A stretch of 64,000 nt of DNA, from assembly GCF_002216065.1 (NCBI RefSeq), contig NZ_CP022282.1:2976001-3040000 (forward strand), read 5' to 3'. Origin of the DNA: Chryseobacterium sp. T16E-39 (GTDB taxonomy: Bacteria; Bacteroidota; Bacteroidia; Flavobacteriales; Weeksellaceae). The position numbers and the translations under genes were made by a program. The notes beneath the pieces are model-generated. The model saw only the letters and a list, made by a program, of their open reading frames with translations, was not told where the DNA came from and searched no databases. This document shows positions 1-8,446 of the stretch, one piece after another. How positions within the stretch are numbered: position 1 is the stretch's first letter; every line of letters begins with the position of its first letter.

Positions 1-2510
1 TTTACTATTTGTTTATTAGTAATATATTTTTCAATAAACGGAACAAAAGTATTTAAAAGGGTTACGTAATTTTTTATATCAGTGAGAAGAAATCTAATTC
101 TCAACTGAAAAGAAGCTTCAACATATTTTATAAAGAAGAACTGCTTAATTACTTCTTGAGTAAGTAGTTTTTTTATTACTGGATTCAAACTTAACAGGAA
201 GTTATCCACTGTTTTATTTCCTATATCTATTTTAAAATAAACCCATTCCGAATACGGAAGCATATTAGCCGTTATCGTATTCGTTTTAAGACTCGTGTTG
301 GATCTTACCTGAAGCTCAGTGTTACTTTTATTCTTTTTCAAGAACAAAAATTCATTATTATAATTTGAATTATTTTCAGGAGACTTAATTATTGAGTTCA
401 GCTCATTGGGTAACCATTCGTAAATGATCAATGATTTTTTCTTTTTAATATCATTAAAGAAAATCTCCAAAGCCAAAATATTCTCATAATTTATAACCAA
501 TTCATTATCACCATCAGCAATAATAAAATTTACTGGAATATTTAATTTTTGCAGGTGATCTCTAATATCTTTGGACAAATTTTCTGTAAAGACGGTTTCT
601 TTCGAAATCTTCAAATTTTCCATTGAAATCATCCAACTTTCCCGATGTATTATCGTATTATTAATTGCAATTCTCGGAATATGATTTAGAAAAGCATGGT
701 AATGTTTTATATCGAAAAAGCTCACGTTAGAAGCTTCAAACTGGTTGAGAATATCTACAAGCAATTCAAATAATGGTAAATTTTTAGGATGCCCAATATT
801 AAATGCATTAGAAAAGAAAGGCAATATTTTTTCACCCTTTTTAGTCAAGAGTACTACTTTATTATATTCAATTTGAATTAATAGATCATCGATTAGTATA
901 TCCTGCTCAACTCCTCCTAAAAAAGACATTTTAAAATCTCTAAACTGGTCTCTGTGAATCACATTTCCAAGAGAAGATTCGGGAATATAGTCTAATTCCG
1001 CACAAATATAGTCTGAGTAATGGTTAGTTTCATATTTAGAGATTTCCTGAGCCAGCTCCTTAATATCTTTATTCCCATTTGTAAATCTTCCAATCAACTT
1101 GGTTGCGTTTCCGCCTACACTGTTTAAATAGATATATTTCTTTTCCCGTTCATCTTCATAAATATTGCACATAAAAGAAAATGTCGCGCCCTCATAATTC
1201 CGGTTTTGATTTTTTTCTTTAAACTGCTGAAGTTCCTTTTCCTGAATTATAATTTCTTTGGAGTTGGACTCATTTTTTATTTTATTGATCAGAAATAAAT
1301 CTACCTCACTTAAATCTATTGTTGGAAAACTACTAGGACTATTTTTTAATCCTGTTAATATATTGCTATCATCAATACCTCCGGAATTTAAGAAATTACC
1401 ATAGCCTATACCAGATTCGATGTCTAATACATCTGTTAGCTTTCGAATGGTATCGCCATAGCGCTTTCTGTAGGCATCCACAAATTTTGAAATTCGGGTA
1501 TTTGAAGGATTAACTTTTTGCCCTATAAAACTTAAATGATCGACTGCATTTTTTATTAGCTTTGAGCTTTCAAAGTCATATTCTCCGGAATCAAAGTATA
1601 CTTCTTTATGAAAGTATATACTATCATTTTTTGGAGGAGTCTTAGTTAAAAGCAGGGTTTCCAGCTCTCGGGTTTTTGTAAAAGATGTTTTAAAATCAGA
1701 TTCATCAATATGATTAATTAAATCATTTACTTCATTCAGAAATGTAAATTCTCCAGAATCTTCTTTTTTCTCATATTCTCTCAATAAAAACTTCTCAGGA
1801 GCATCTCCAATGGTTGATGTCGAAAAATTATTGATGATAACCTGCGATTCAATTAATGAAATGATGTACTCTTTAGATTCTTCTATCTCATACCCCTCAT
1901 CTATTACTATTTTTAAAATATCATCAATATACGCCCCTTTTTTACATAACCTGATAATTCGATTGAGTATTTTATCGGATTCAATTTGCGATAAAATATA
2001 CTTTCTCTTACCTGAGTCGCTATCAGAAATATATTCTGTATATCGGTATACATTTCCTAGTTTATATAAACTTGTGTTGGTGAAATATTTTAAATTAAGA
2101 TCAGGATCCTCACTAAAAGACTGGTGCAGTACATTGTAATAATTAGAATCCAGTCTTGTATGGGTCTTTATTTCTCCATTCCTAACGATGTGATTATTTT
2201 GATTATTTTTTTCGTGTTTTATAGCATTAACCCCCGAAAACAAGCCAAATGGTACGCATCTGGTACACATTCTACTATAATATTTATAACAGCTTAACAA
2301 TATTTTATTGTGAAGTTTTTCATCAAAATCCACAATGGAAATGAAAGTATTATATAAGTCTGGCGAAGAAGTATATAAAGCATATAAAAAAAAATCGTCT
2401 TTCTTTAAAAAATCAAATAAAGCTCTTTTATCTAATGACAAGAGAACACTATAATCCTGCAAAGAATACACAGGTGTTCTTAAAATACTTTTTGAAAATA
2501 AATTGTTCAT
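1..2510 (-). CDS. lanB: Lantibiotic dehydratase (LanB), partial at left edge
   Basis: Class I LanB dehydrates Ser/Thr of a precursor peptide, using glutamyl-tRNA in the characterised members. The frame is open for 836 codons from an ATG at 2510 to the window edge, so the C-terminus is missing. The N-terminus fits the dehydratase family, and the hallmark RMCTRCVPFG lies at residues 80-89 (RMSTRxTPFG in relatives). From about residue 750 (LPYSEWVYFKI) to the edge, including a FQLRIRF stretch, it matches the start of the SpaB_C/thiopeptide-type elimination domain. It therefore looks like a full-length fused LanB with roughly 150-200 residues outside the window. It lies 4 nt downstream of lanC, in the same transcript. 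Family call strong; substrate inferred from the adjacent precursor. Confidence 0.9.
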   Translation of the reverse strand, partial: MNNLFSKSILRTPVYSLQDYSVLLSLDKRALFDFLKKDDFFLYALYTSSPDLYNTFISIVDFDEKLHNKILLSCYKYYSRMCTRCVPFGLFSGVNAIKHEKNNQNNHIVRNGEIKTHTRLDSNYYNVLHQSFSEDPDLNLKYFTNTSLYKLGNVYRYTEYISDSDSGKRKYILSQIESDKILNRIIRLCKKGAYIDDILKIVIDEGYEIEESKEYIISLIESQVIINNFSTSTIGDAPEKFLLREYEKKEDSGEFTFLNEVNDLINHIDESDFKTSFTKTRELETLLLTKTPPKNDSIYFHKEVYFDSGEYDFESSKLIKNAVDHLSFIGQKVNPSNTRISKFVDAYRKRYGDTIRKLTDVLDIESGIGYGNFLNSGGIDDSNILTGLKNSPSSFPTIDLSEVDLFLINKIKNESNSKEIIIQEKELQQFKEKNQNRNYEGATFSFMCNIYEDEREKKYIYLNSVGGNATKLIGRFTNGNKDIKELAQEISKYETNHYSDYICAELDYIPESSLGNVIHRDQFRDFKMSFLGGVEQDILIDDLLIQIEYNKVVLLTKKGEKILPFFSNAFNIGHPKNLPLFELLVDILNQFEASNVSFFDIKHYHAFLNHIPRIAINNTIIHRESWMISMENLKISKETVFTENLSKDIRDHLQKLNIPVNFIIADGDNELVINYENILALEIFFNDIKKKKSLIIYEWLPNELNSIIKSPENNSNYNNEFLFLKKNKSNTELQVRSNTSLKTNTITANMLPYSEWVYFKIDIGNKTVDNFLLSLNPVIKKLLTQEVIKQFFFIKYVEASFQLRIRFLLTDIKNYVTLLNTFVPFIEKYITNKQIV

Positions 2511-2514
2511 TCCT

Positions 2515-3705
2515 TTAAATTAAAAATAGATCATACCACGATTTTCTTTCCATATCAGCAGTATCCAGAAGAAGAAGACCAACACCGGAAATACCTGTTA
2601 ATATTCCGTAACTCTTCTCATATTCATAATTAATAACCGCTCTTTTGTATCCTGCAACATTTTCCTCATTTTCTTTCTGAGCCAGCAGGTCATCCATGAA
2701 AAAAAGATAGTTTTTGTAGAAAGACTCATTTCCGGTCATGTTAAACCATATTTTATTATACAAGGCAACAGAACCTACTCCGTGGCACATCATATAATCA
2801 TAAAAATTTTCATCTAATAAAGCTTTCTTAATAGAATCTCTTTTTATCCAATGATTTGCAATATCCGAGGAGATTTGTTTTAATTCAGGATTGTTTTCGA
2901 AGGTTGATATATTATACAGAAATGTAGAAATCGTTTGATCTCCATAGCACCATCCAAGATGAACAGGATGTTTAGCCGCATTATTATTAAAATCTTTAAT
3001 TGGAGAAATACTAGGGAATAATGACGGCAGGCTAAAATCTATTTTAGGAGTAGTAAACATTTCGCAACATAGATTTAAGCAATATTTAGAAGTCTCACAA
3101 TGTTCATCAATATTCTCTAAATATAATTTTATAATGTTCATTATTGAACCTAAACCATGGGCTAAGCCATAGTTTATTTTTGATTCATCATTTGTTTTAC
3201 CTCTGTTGATGTAAGCAATAACACTATGGATATTTTTTATATAAAGCGATTTAAATTGGGAACTTTTTTCTTTGTAAAAAACAAAATAGTATAATAGTCC
3301 AAATGAACCGTGTAAAAAGTCCGTATTTATATCCTCCTGTTCAGACATTTTTTCCAATCCATCCAGTAAAATGGAATCCAGATCATCCAAGAGGTCATCT
3401 AGATCATAATCGTATTGATTAAGCAGTGCTTGGTATTTTTTAAGTATAAATGCAGTTCCGCATAATCCGTCACAGTAGGTAAAAGAGTAATGTTCTCCAT
3501 TTAATTTCTCTACCAATAGTTCGATTAGATAAACAAAAAATTCTTTGTCTTTTTCGGTCGCATATTTAGAATTTATCTTCTCAAAAAAAAAAAAAGATAT
3601 GCCTCCTATTCCTTCAAACAGTGAAATTGGCATCTTTTCGTAATTAATATCATATAAAGAATTGGTGATCTCATTTATTTTATCATTTAATAAAATACTA
3701 TCCAT
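2515..3705 (-). CDS. lanC: Lanthionine synthetase C family cyclase (LanC)
   Basis: Zinc-dependent cyclase that adds Cys thiols to dehydrated Ser/Thr, forming (methyl)lanthionine rings. The 396 residues match the usual LanC length. Signature motifs are in order: LAHG (181-184), GWCYG (251-255, zinc ligand Cys253) and CHG (307-309, ligands Cys307-His308). FLHG at 130-133 is another family-type glycine turn. It is the first gene of a minus-strand lanC-lanB unit, and its start lies 77 bp from the divergent precursor gene. All expected zinc ligands are present, so activity is likely. Confidence 0.93.
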   Translation of the reverse strand: MDSILLNDKINEITNSLYDINYEKMPISLFEGIGGISFFFFEKINSKYATEKDKEFFVYLIELLVEKLNGEHYSFTYCDGLCGTAFILKKYQALLNQYDYDLDDLLDDLDSILLDGLEKMSEQEDINTDFLHGSFGLLYYFVFYKEKSSQFKSLYIKNIHSVIAYINRGKTNDESKINYGLAHGLGSIMNIIKLYLENIDEHCETSKYCLNLCCEMFTTPKIDFSLPSLFPSISPIKDFNNNAAKHPVHLGWCYGDQTISTFLYNISTFENNPELKQISSDIANHWIKRDSIKKALLDENFYDYMMCHGVGSVALYNKIWFNMTGNESFYKNYLFFMDDLLAQKENEENVAGYKRAVINYEYEKSYGILTGISGVGLLLLDTADMERKSWYDLFLI

Positions 3706-3720
3706 TTAAAAGTTTTTTTT

Positions 3721-3761
3721 TAATTGTTCACAAAAATATATATTTTTGTCAAACAATTAAC
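3721..3761. promoter_or_regulatory. Near-palindromic divergent promoter of the lanthipeptide locus
   Basis: The 18-bp core at 3731-3748, CAAAAATATATATTTTTG, is a perfect palindrome. It contains the Bacteroidota -7 box TATTTTTG on both strands (plus 3741-3748, minus 3738-3731). Flanking arms TAATTGTT and its complement AACAATTA extend the symmetry to about 40 bp with one indel and one mismatch. Promoter activity in both directions is inferred: the TTG triplets in the arms sit only 14-15 nt from the -7 boxes, short of the usual spacing. The symmetry also suits a dimeric regulator. Confidence 0.6.
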
Positions 3762-3782
3762 ATTAAAATTGTAGCTAATCTT

Positions 3783-4037
3783 ATGAAAAAAACAAAAAAA
3801 CTATCATTAAAGAAGGAGAAGATTTCTTCTTTAACAAACTCAGACATGCAATCAATTAAAGGAGGAGAGGGAGACCCAAATGCTAAAACAGCTCCTGGAA
3901 GTGCTGGAAGCTCTAATAATGACTTTACTTGCTGCTGGTGTACAGGGGGACCTAACTCAACAACATGTAACACTGGTCCAGTAGGCCCAACTAACCCAAC
4001 AACTGGAGGAAATCTTACTTGCGTAAGCTGCCCTTAA
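3783..4037 (+). CDS. lanA: Class I lanthipeptide precursor
   Basis: An 84-residue peptide next to lanC and lanB. The leader (1-28) carries the Bacteroidota class I pattern KKLSLKKEKISSL, then an acidic/amide stretch and a Gly-Gly at 27-28, the likely cleavage site. The core (29-84) has six Cys (50, 51, 53, 62, 80, 83) and fifteen Ser/Thr, so up to six thioether rings could form, and it is rich in Gly, Pro and Asn. CCWC at 50-53 is a tight cysteine cluster. No strong Shine-Dalgarno is present, as is usual here. A perfect hairpin follows the stop. Precursor identity is well supported by context; the ring pattern cannot be read from sequence. Confidence 0.88.
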   Translation: MKKTKKLSLKKEKISSLTNSDMQSIKGGEGDPNAKTAPGSAGSSNNDFTCCWCTGGPNSTTCNTGPVGPTNPTTGGNLTCVSCP

Positions 4038-4062
4038 GATCATATTGATTTATTACAAATCA

Positions 4063-4092
4063 GGGAAGGCTATCTTTAAAGATAGCCTTCCC
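4063..4092 (+). terminator. Terminator after the lanthipeptide precursor
   Basis: A perfect 30-bp palindrome with arms GGGAAGGCTATCTTT and AAAGATAGCCTTCCC, followed by TTTT on the plus strand. It starts 25 nt after the lanA stop. Because it is symmetric it may also stop transcripts arriving from the epimerase gene on the minus strand. Confidence 0.85.
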
Positions 4093-4181
4093 TTTTAATT
4101 TCAGGTATATACAGTCTCATAAATCCATCAACTAACTGATTATCTGATTTTTGTAAATAAAACAAGTTTTTATAGGAAAGC

Positions 4182-5177
4182 TTATTTTTTTAATTCTATT
4201 CCTAAACCTGGTTTTCCGGATAATTCTATTTTTCCATTTTCTACAAAATTACCTGTTGCATAATCATTGGAGATCAGATTTGCCCCATCAAGATCTGTAT
4301 AGTCAACGAGACCCGTGAGTACACACCCGGCAGAAATCCCTACACTGGACTCCGTCATACATCCTATCATTATTTTATAACCCAACTCCCTCGCTTTTAT
4401 AATCATTTCCAAAGCAGGTGTTAAGCCCCCACATTTCATTAGTTTAATATTGACGCTTTTATAATATGGTTTCAGTTTTTCTAAAGAGCCTAAATTCTGG
4501 CAGTCTTCATCGGCCATCCAATTTGCGGATCCATTTTTTTTTAAAATATGATAATGCTCAATAGGCCTTGGCTGCTCAAGATAGGTAAACCTTTGAATGT
4601 CTGCCTTTTCCTGAAGCCAAATGCAATCTTCATCATTAAAACTTGCATTGGAATCCAGAGCCATATTTCTGTCTAATTGCAAAAGGCGGGTTACATTATT
4701 TTTTTGTAAACCTTTACATTTCACTTTAAATTTGTTCCAACTGCTCTTTTCAATCTTCCTTATCTGCTCATCAATATTGCCGACAGATATGGTAATGGAA
4801 CTATCCACTAAGTTCTGAAAAGGAAGGTCATTAAGCTCCATAAAACTTTTATTTTCGAGTTTACCAAAAAGATCCCAGTAGGCACAATCCAAAGCAGACC
4901 TTAAAAATGGAGGCAGATCCAAAAGAACCAAAAATTTATAAAACGCTTCAGGGTGCTCTATCTTTCTGGCTTCAATTTCTTTCTGAAATTCTTTTAACTT
5001 AAAAACGAAGCCTCCGAGGTCTATCTTGTAATAGTCTATTGCAACGCACTCTCCATATCCATAACAGTTCTGATGGGACAACCGGATAAGCAACGTATCC
5101 CGGCTATCGTAATCGCCATAGGCAATGGAAAATGTTTCTTTTAAATAAAGCTTTTTAAGTTCAAAGTGAAGTTTCAT
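4182..5177 (-). CDS. Dipeptide epimerase (L-Ala-D/L-Glu epimerase type)
   Basis: Enolase-superfamily enzyme that epimerises dipeptides, typically L-Ala-D-Glu from murein recycling. In 331 residues all superfamily landmarks are present: the KVK acid/base motif (151-153), metal ligands Asp175 (DSN), Glu201 (EQP) and Asp223 (ADED), and KLMKCGG (245-251) with the second catalytic lysine. It starts 24 nt after the TPR gene and seems to be the last gene of the repair operon. No functional link to RNA repair is apparent, so co-transcription may be incidental. Family call strong; the exact dipeptide is unknown. Confidence 0.85.
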   Translation of the reverse strand: MKLHFELKKLYLKETFSIAYGDYDSRDTLLIRLSHQNCYGYGECVAIDYYKIDLGGFVFKLKEFQKEIEARKIEHPEAFYKFLVLLDLPPFLRSALDCAYWDLFGKLENKSFMELNDLPFQNLVDSSITISVGNIDEQIRKIEKSSWNKFKVKCKGLQKNNVTRLLQLDRNMALDSNASFNDEDCIWLQEKADIQRFTYLEQPRPIEHYHILKKNGSANWMADEDCQNLGSLEKLKPYYKSVNIKLMKCGGLTPALEMIIKARELGYKIMIGCMTESSVGISAGCVLTGLVDYTDLDGANLISNDYATGNFVENGKIELSGKPGLGIELKK

Positions 5178-5201
5178 ACATAAATCTACAAAAAAGGAGA
5201 C

Positions 5202-5717
5202 TTATTCCGTCTCCTTCTTCTTTTTAGTTTGTTTTTTCTTCGGCATTTTAGATTTCACAAATCTCTCACGTTCTTTTACTAATTCAAAACTGCCAGATGT
5301 AAAACAATACTTTCTGGCTTCCTTTAAAAATTTCAATGCGTTTATTAAACTTCCTCTTTTCTCAGAAAGCAGGGATCTATAAAGCCATATCGTTGATTTA
5401 TCAATCCCTTTAATTTTCAATGAAAATCTAATGAGCTTTTCAGCTTCATAGAAATCTTCATTGTCTAAAAGACATTTAATATAATACTGTGGAACATTTA
5501 AGTTCGTCACATCACAAAGCATGGCTTCTTCAAAATATAGCTTTGCTTTTTCATAATCCGTCAGCATTTCACTGTAGATCCTTCCCATTAAACAAAGACT
5601 GTCTGCGTCTTCCGGATCGTAGGACAATGCATAATTTAATGCTTCCAAACAATCTGGAAGACTGTAAGGATAATTATCCAGCGCCTCAAAGTAATATTTA
5701 TTTTTAGTTAAGGTCAT
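5202..5717 (-). CDS. Tetratricopeptide repeat protein
   Basis: A 171-residue protein of TPR-like helical pairs: LEALNYALSYDPEDADSLCL, then YEKAKLYFEEAMLCDVTN, YEAEKLIRFSLKIKG and NALKFLKEARKY. It ends in a lysine-rich tail. No signal peptide, so cytoplasmic. Its ATG lies inside the 3' end of prfH (14-nt overlap), implying translational coupling. TPRs are protein-binding scaffolds; the partner is unknown, and prfH or rtcB products are candidates only by context. Confidence 0.75.
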   Translation of the reverse strand: MTLTKNKYYFEALDNYPYSLPDCLEALNYALSYDPEDADSLCLMGRIYSEMLTDYEKAKLYFEEAMLCDVTNLNVPQYYIKCLLDNEDFYEAEKLIRFSLKIKGIDKSTIWLYRSLLSEKRGSLINALKFLKEARKYCFTSGSFELVKERERFVKSKMPKKKQTKKKKETE

Positions 5718-6402
5718 TTTTTAAGTTTTTAAGTTCGTTTTTAAGGGTACTTCTTGTTTTTTTGAAAGATTTATCCTTATAATTATTTTTAAAATCTGTT
5801 CCGGAAAATGTACGAATCGGGTTTCCTCTCTGCACCTGCAGGTGATTGTTCCAGGTTTCCTGCATTCTTTTTTCCAACTGCTGAATATGCAGCTCCAATA
5901 CCTTTTCTTTTAAACGGATAATTGAAAGCTTTTTATTCTCCAGTTGAGATCGGGAATCCTGTGCAAAAACACTTTGTCCGGTGGGCAAATGGGTTGCTCT
6001 GACAGCAGTATTTACTTTATTTACATTTTGGCCACCACTTCCCTGGCTTCTCGTAGTCTGAAATTGAATATCTTTTTCATTAAAACTGATCTTTTCAGTG
6101 TCTTCAATTTCAAAGATCCCAATAAACCAGTTGCTTCTTTTGTGCAGTTTTCTAAATGTACTTTTCCCTGTCCAGCAAATACTTCCCAACCAATTTTTTA
6201 AAAACCCTGAAAGTTCTTTCCCTTTTAAAATCAAGGTAACCGATTTCAGGGTCAGGTTTTCATCGCCATTTTCCCGATGGATGATTTCGTATTCTATTTT
6301 TTCCTGTTTTAGTTCTTCAAGGAAAACCTTTAGAACTTTTGATACCACCCACTGGCATTCTAAAGGTCCTCTTCCTGAAGTAATCTGTATTATTTTGTCC
6401 AT
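5704..6402 (-). CDS. prfH: Peptide chain release factor homologue PrfH
   Basis: Class I release-factor paralogue that rescues ribosomes with a damaged decoding centre, usually paired with RtcB, which reseals the cleaved 16S rRNA. The peptidyl-hydrolysis motif [12 protein letters not shown] is present (GGQ at about 123-125). The protein is about 232 residues, much shorter than RF1 or RF2, with no PxT or SPF codon-recognition domain. The N-terminus IIQITSGRGPLEC is typical of PrfH. I chose the ATG at 6402, one base after the preceding stop codon; the longer frame begins with GTG at 6420. It lies two genes from rtcB. Confidence 0.92.
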   Translation of the reverse strand: MDKIIQITSGRGPLECQWVVSKVLKVFLEELKQEKIEYEIIHRENGDENLTLKSVTLILKGKELSGFLKNWLGSICWTGKSTFRKLHKRSNWFIGIFEIEDTEKISFNEKDIQFQTTRSQGSGGQNVNKVNTAVRATHLPTGQSVFAQDSRSQLENKKLSIIRLKEKVLELHIQQLEKRMQETWNNHLQVQRGNPIRTFSGTDFKNNYKDKSFKKTRSTLKNELKNLKNDLN

Positions 6403-6403
6403 G

Positions 6404-6949
6404 TTATTTTGGCATTTCACTCAATCTGGGGTGGCCAACTGGATCAATTCCTTTTTCCAACAAATCTTTCGCAGCCATTACCGCCCAACATTTGTCACTG
6501 GAATGAATGTTTCTGTAAAAAGTAAGCAACAGCTCAGGTTTCACTACAGTAAAACCATTGGCCGGAATCGTTTCCAGATCATCTCTTTCAAAAAAGTCGA
6601 TGGTAATTCTATGGAATTTTCCGTTTTCCAACTCGATTGTTTTTTCATACCTCCGGAAATTTTCTTCACTGGGTAAATGATCATATCGAGTCCATACTTT
6701 CTGAAAATCTTCCTGCTGAAGGATGATAACAACCTCAGCTACATTTTCTTTTTTCACAAAAACATCAATGTCCTTATGATCGTGAGCATGCTTATATTCT
6801 GTGTGTCCAGGTTCGGACATACAGTGCCAAGCCCATCCTCCAGATAAGATGACTTTATTTTTTAATTTTTCTAAAATTTCAAGTCCGTATTGAATTCTAA
6901 ATTCCGGCCAGACTTCGCCGTATCTCTTTATATTATGTGGTGCTCCCAT
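6404..6949 (-). CDS. Nucleotidyltransferase-fold protein of the repair operon
   Basis: A 181-residue protein with the Pol-beta-type nucleotidyltransferase signature: GGWAWH (37-42), DID (60-62) and TID (116-118), giving the three carboxylates expected for two-metal catalysis. It resembles small antibiotic or nucleic-acid nucleotidyltransferases, but no substrate domain is recognisable. ATG 6949 was preferred over a TTG at 7015, which would put a palindromic repeat inside the coding region. Its stop is one base before the prfH start, and rtcB is upstream. I infer a role in RNA end repair or modification from context only. Confidence 0.75.
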   Translation of the reverse strand: MGAPHNIKRYGEVWPEFRIQYGLEILEKLKNKVILSGGWAWHCMSEPGHTEYKHAHDHKDIDVFVKKENVAEVVIILQQEDFQKVWTRYDHLPSEENFRRYEKTIELENGKFHRITIDFFERDDLETIPANGFTVVKPELLLTFYRNIHSSDKCWAVMAAKDLLEKGIDPVGHPRLSEMPK

Positions 6950-6975
6950 TGTATTATTTTTAGTTAAGAATTGTT

Positions 6976-7017
6976 GGTTGATAGTTGTCGGTTTGATTAT
7001 CAACCGACAACTCAACC
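6976..7017. repeat. Inverted repeat between rtcB and the nucleotidyltransferase gene
   Basis: Arms AGTTGTCGGTT (6983-6993) and AACCGACAACT (7002-7012) are perfectly complementary around an 8-nt loop. They are extended by GGTTG/CAACC with a 2-nt bulge. No T-run follows on the minus strand, so it is not a classic terminator. It could be a dispersed intergenic repeat or an mRNA-processing or stability hairpin within the operon. Confidence 0.7.
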
Positions 7018-7028
7018 TATCAATTTAA

Positions 7029-8420
7029 TTATCTATCCATTCTCACAATTCGCGGTTGAAAAGTTCCCAGAATATCCACAAGTTCACTTTGTGCATTCAT
7101 CACTTCATGGATATCCTTATAAGCCATGGGTGCTTCTTCTGCATTCCCACCCATTAATACTACATTCTTGAGTTTAAGCTCTTTTTTGATATCATTTTGT
7201 GTGAACAGATTCCGGCACTCTCCCCTGGAGTGAGCTCTTCCTGCCCCATGTGACGCTGAATTCAGTGAATCTGGATTTCCTTTTCCTTTAACAATAAATC
7301 CTTTTGCAGTCATGGACCCGGGAATCATCCCCAATTCATTTTCATTGGCTGGCGTAGCTCCCTTTCTGTGAACGATCACTTCTTTTCCATTGTGGATTTC
7401 TTTCCACGCAAAATTATGATGGTTTTCAATCCTCGCTTTTACTCTCCCTCCAACTGCTTTTACCAGTCTTCTGTGGATATCATCGTGACAAGCAGAAGCA
7501 TAATCTCCGGCAAGATTCATCGCCGTCCAATACTCCAGCCCCATATGGGTGTTCAGATCCAGCCATGCAAAATTCTGAGCTTCTCTAGGTAATGGACACT
7601 GTTCTGTTGCGACTCTGGAATAATATTGTGCTATTTCAGCCCCCAATCCACGCGAACCGCTGTGTGAAAGAATACCAAGGTATTTTCCTTTTGGAAGTCC
7701 GATCTGCTGATCTTCTTCCGTTATTTCAACCTCTCCAAATTCTACAAAATGATTTCCTCCACCTGAGGAACCCATTTGTTTGATCGCTTTCCCCTTTAAT
7801 CTTCTTAAAATTGGAATCAAATCAAAGGTGTCCCGGTCAAAGATCTCATGCTCAACATGAGATTTATGGGTTTCATACATCCCGAATTTGGTATGTTCAG
7901 CCAGTGCTTTTTCGTATTTATCTTTAGCACCGTCGAGATATGAAATAGGCGTATCCAAAATGCTAAGGCTCATTCTACAACCGATATCCATGCCTACTCC
8001 ATAAGGGATCACTGCATTTTCAACCGCAAGAACCCCTCCAATCGGAAGGCCGTAACCGCTATGTGCATCCGGCATTAAAGCTCCCTGAACAGCTATTGGC
8101 AATTTCAAAGCAGTATAAAGTTGATTCATTGCCTCTTCAGAAATATTATTTCCGAATATCTGGAATGAAGCACGCTGGGTATTCAGCATTCTTTTTTCGG
8201 TTTTCTTTGATGAAAGCAGAGCTTCTGCAATTTGCCCAAAAGTCAAATCTTTTTCAAAATTTTCCGGATGGAGCATAATTTCCTTTAAGATCCCTTTTAC
8301 ATGATGAATATTCTTAGTTGCAAAGTTCCTTTTCATAACTTCCAGTGCAATATTGACACTTTGATTATTTGGATAGCCTAATTTCAATATATCTTTTCCT
8401 TTAAGTTTTAAATTTCCCAT
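7029..8420 (-). CDS. rtcB: RtcB family RNA ligase
   Basis: GTP- and Mn-dependent ligase joining 2',3'-cyclic phosphate (or 3'-phosphate) and 5'-OH RNA ends. Motifs in 463 residues: PDAHSGYG (117-124), the metal-binding DIGCR (145-149), GGGNHF (221-226), HSGSRG (253-258) and a C-terminal SHGAGR containing the His (about 391) that becomes guanylated. The ATG at 8420 (GNLKLKGKDILKLG) fits family N-termini; an in-frame ATG at 8438 would add six residues. It starts within 30 nt of the upstream gene's stop. Pairing with prfH marks it as the ribosome-repair type of RtcB. No archease gene is nearby. Confidence 0.94.
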   Translation of the reverse strand: MGNLKLKGKDILKLGYPNNQSVNIALEVMKRNFATKNIHHVKGILKEIMLHPENFEKDLTFGQIAEALLSSKKTEKRMLNTQRASFQIFGNNISEEAMNQLYTALKLPIAVQGALMPDAHSGYGLPIGGVLAVENAVIPYGVGMDIGCRMSLSILDTPISYLDGAKDKYEKALAEHTKFGMYETHKSHVEHEIFDRDTFDLIPILRRLKGKAIKQMGSSGGGNHFVEFGEVEITEEDQQIGLPKGKYLGILSHSGSRGLGAEIAQYYSRVATEQCPLPREAQNFAWLDLNTHMGLEYWTAMNLAGDYASACHDDIHRRLVKAVGGRVKARIENHHNFAWKEIHNGKEVIVHRKGATPANENELGMIPGSMTAKGFIVKGKGNPDSLNSASHGAGRAHSRGECRNLFTQNDIKKELKLKNVVLMGGNAEEAPMAYKDIHEVMNAQSELVDILGTFQPRIVRMDR

Positions 8421-8446
8421 TGTTTTTATTTTAAACATTTTCGGAC

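Noticed and set aside
3749..3973. 74-codon minus-strand ORF opposite lanA
   Set aside because: Antisense to a well-supported precursor gene, with no start signal and no protein-like features.
6098..6676. 192-codon plus-strand ORF opposite prfH and the nucleotidyltransferase
   Set aside because: Long only because of the codon use of the genes beneath; composition is Phe/Ser-rich and no motif is seen.
6950..7015. Longer nucleotidyltransferase start (TTG at 7015)
   Set aside because: The extension would translate the inverted repeat and has no family-like N-terminus; ATG 6949 is preferred.
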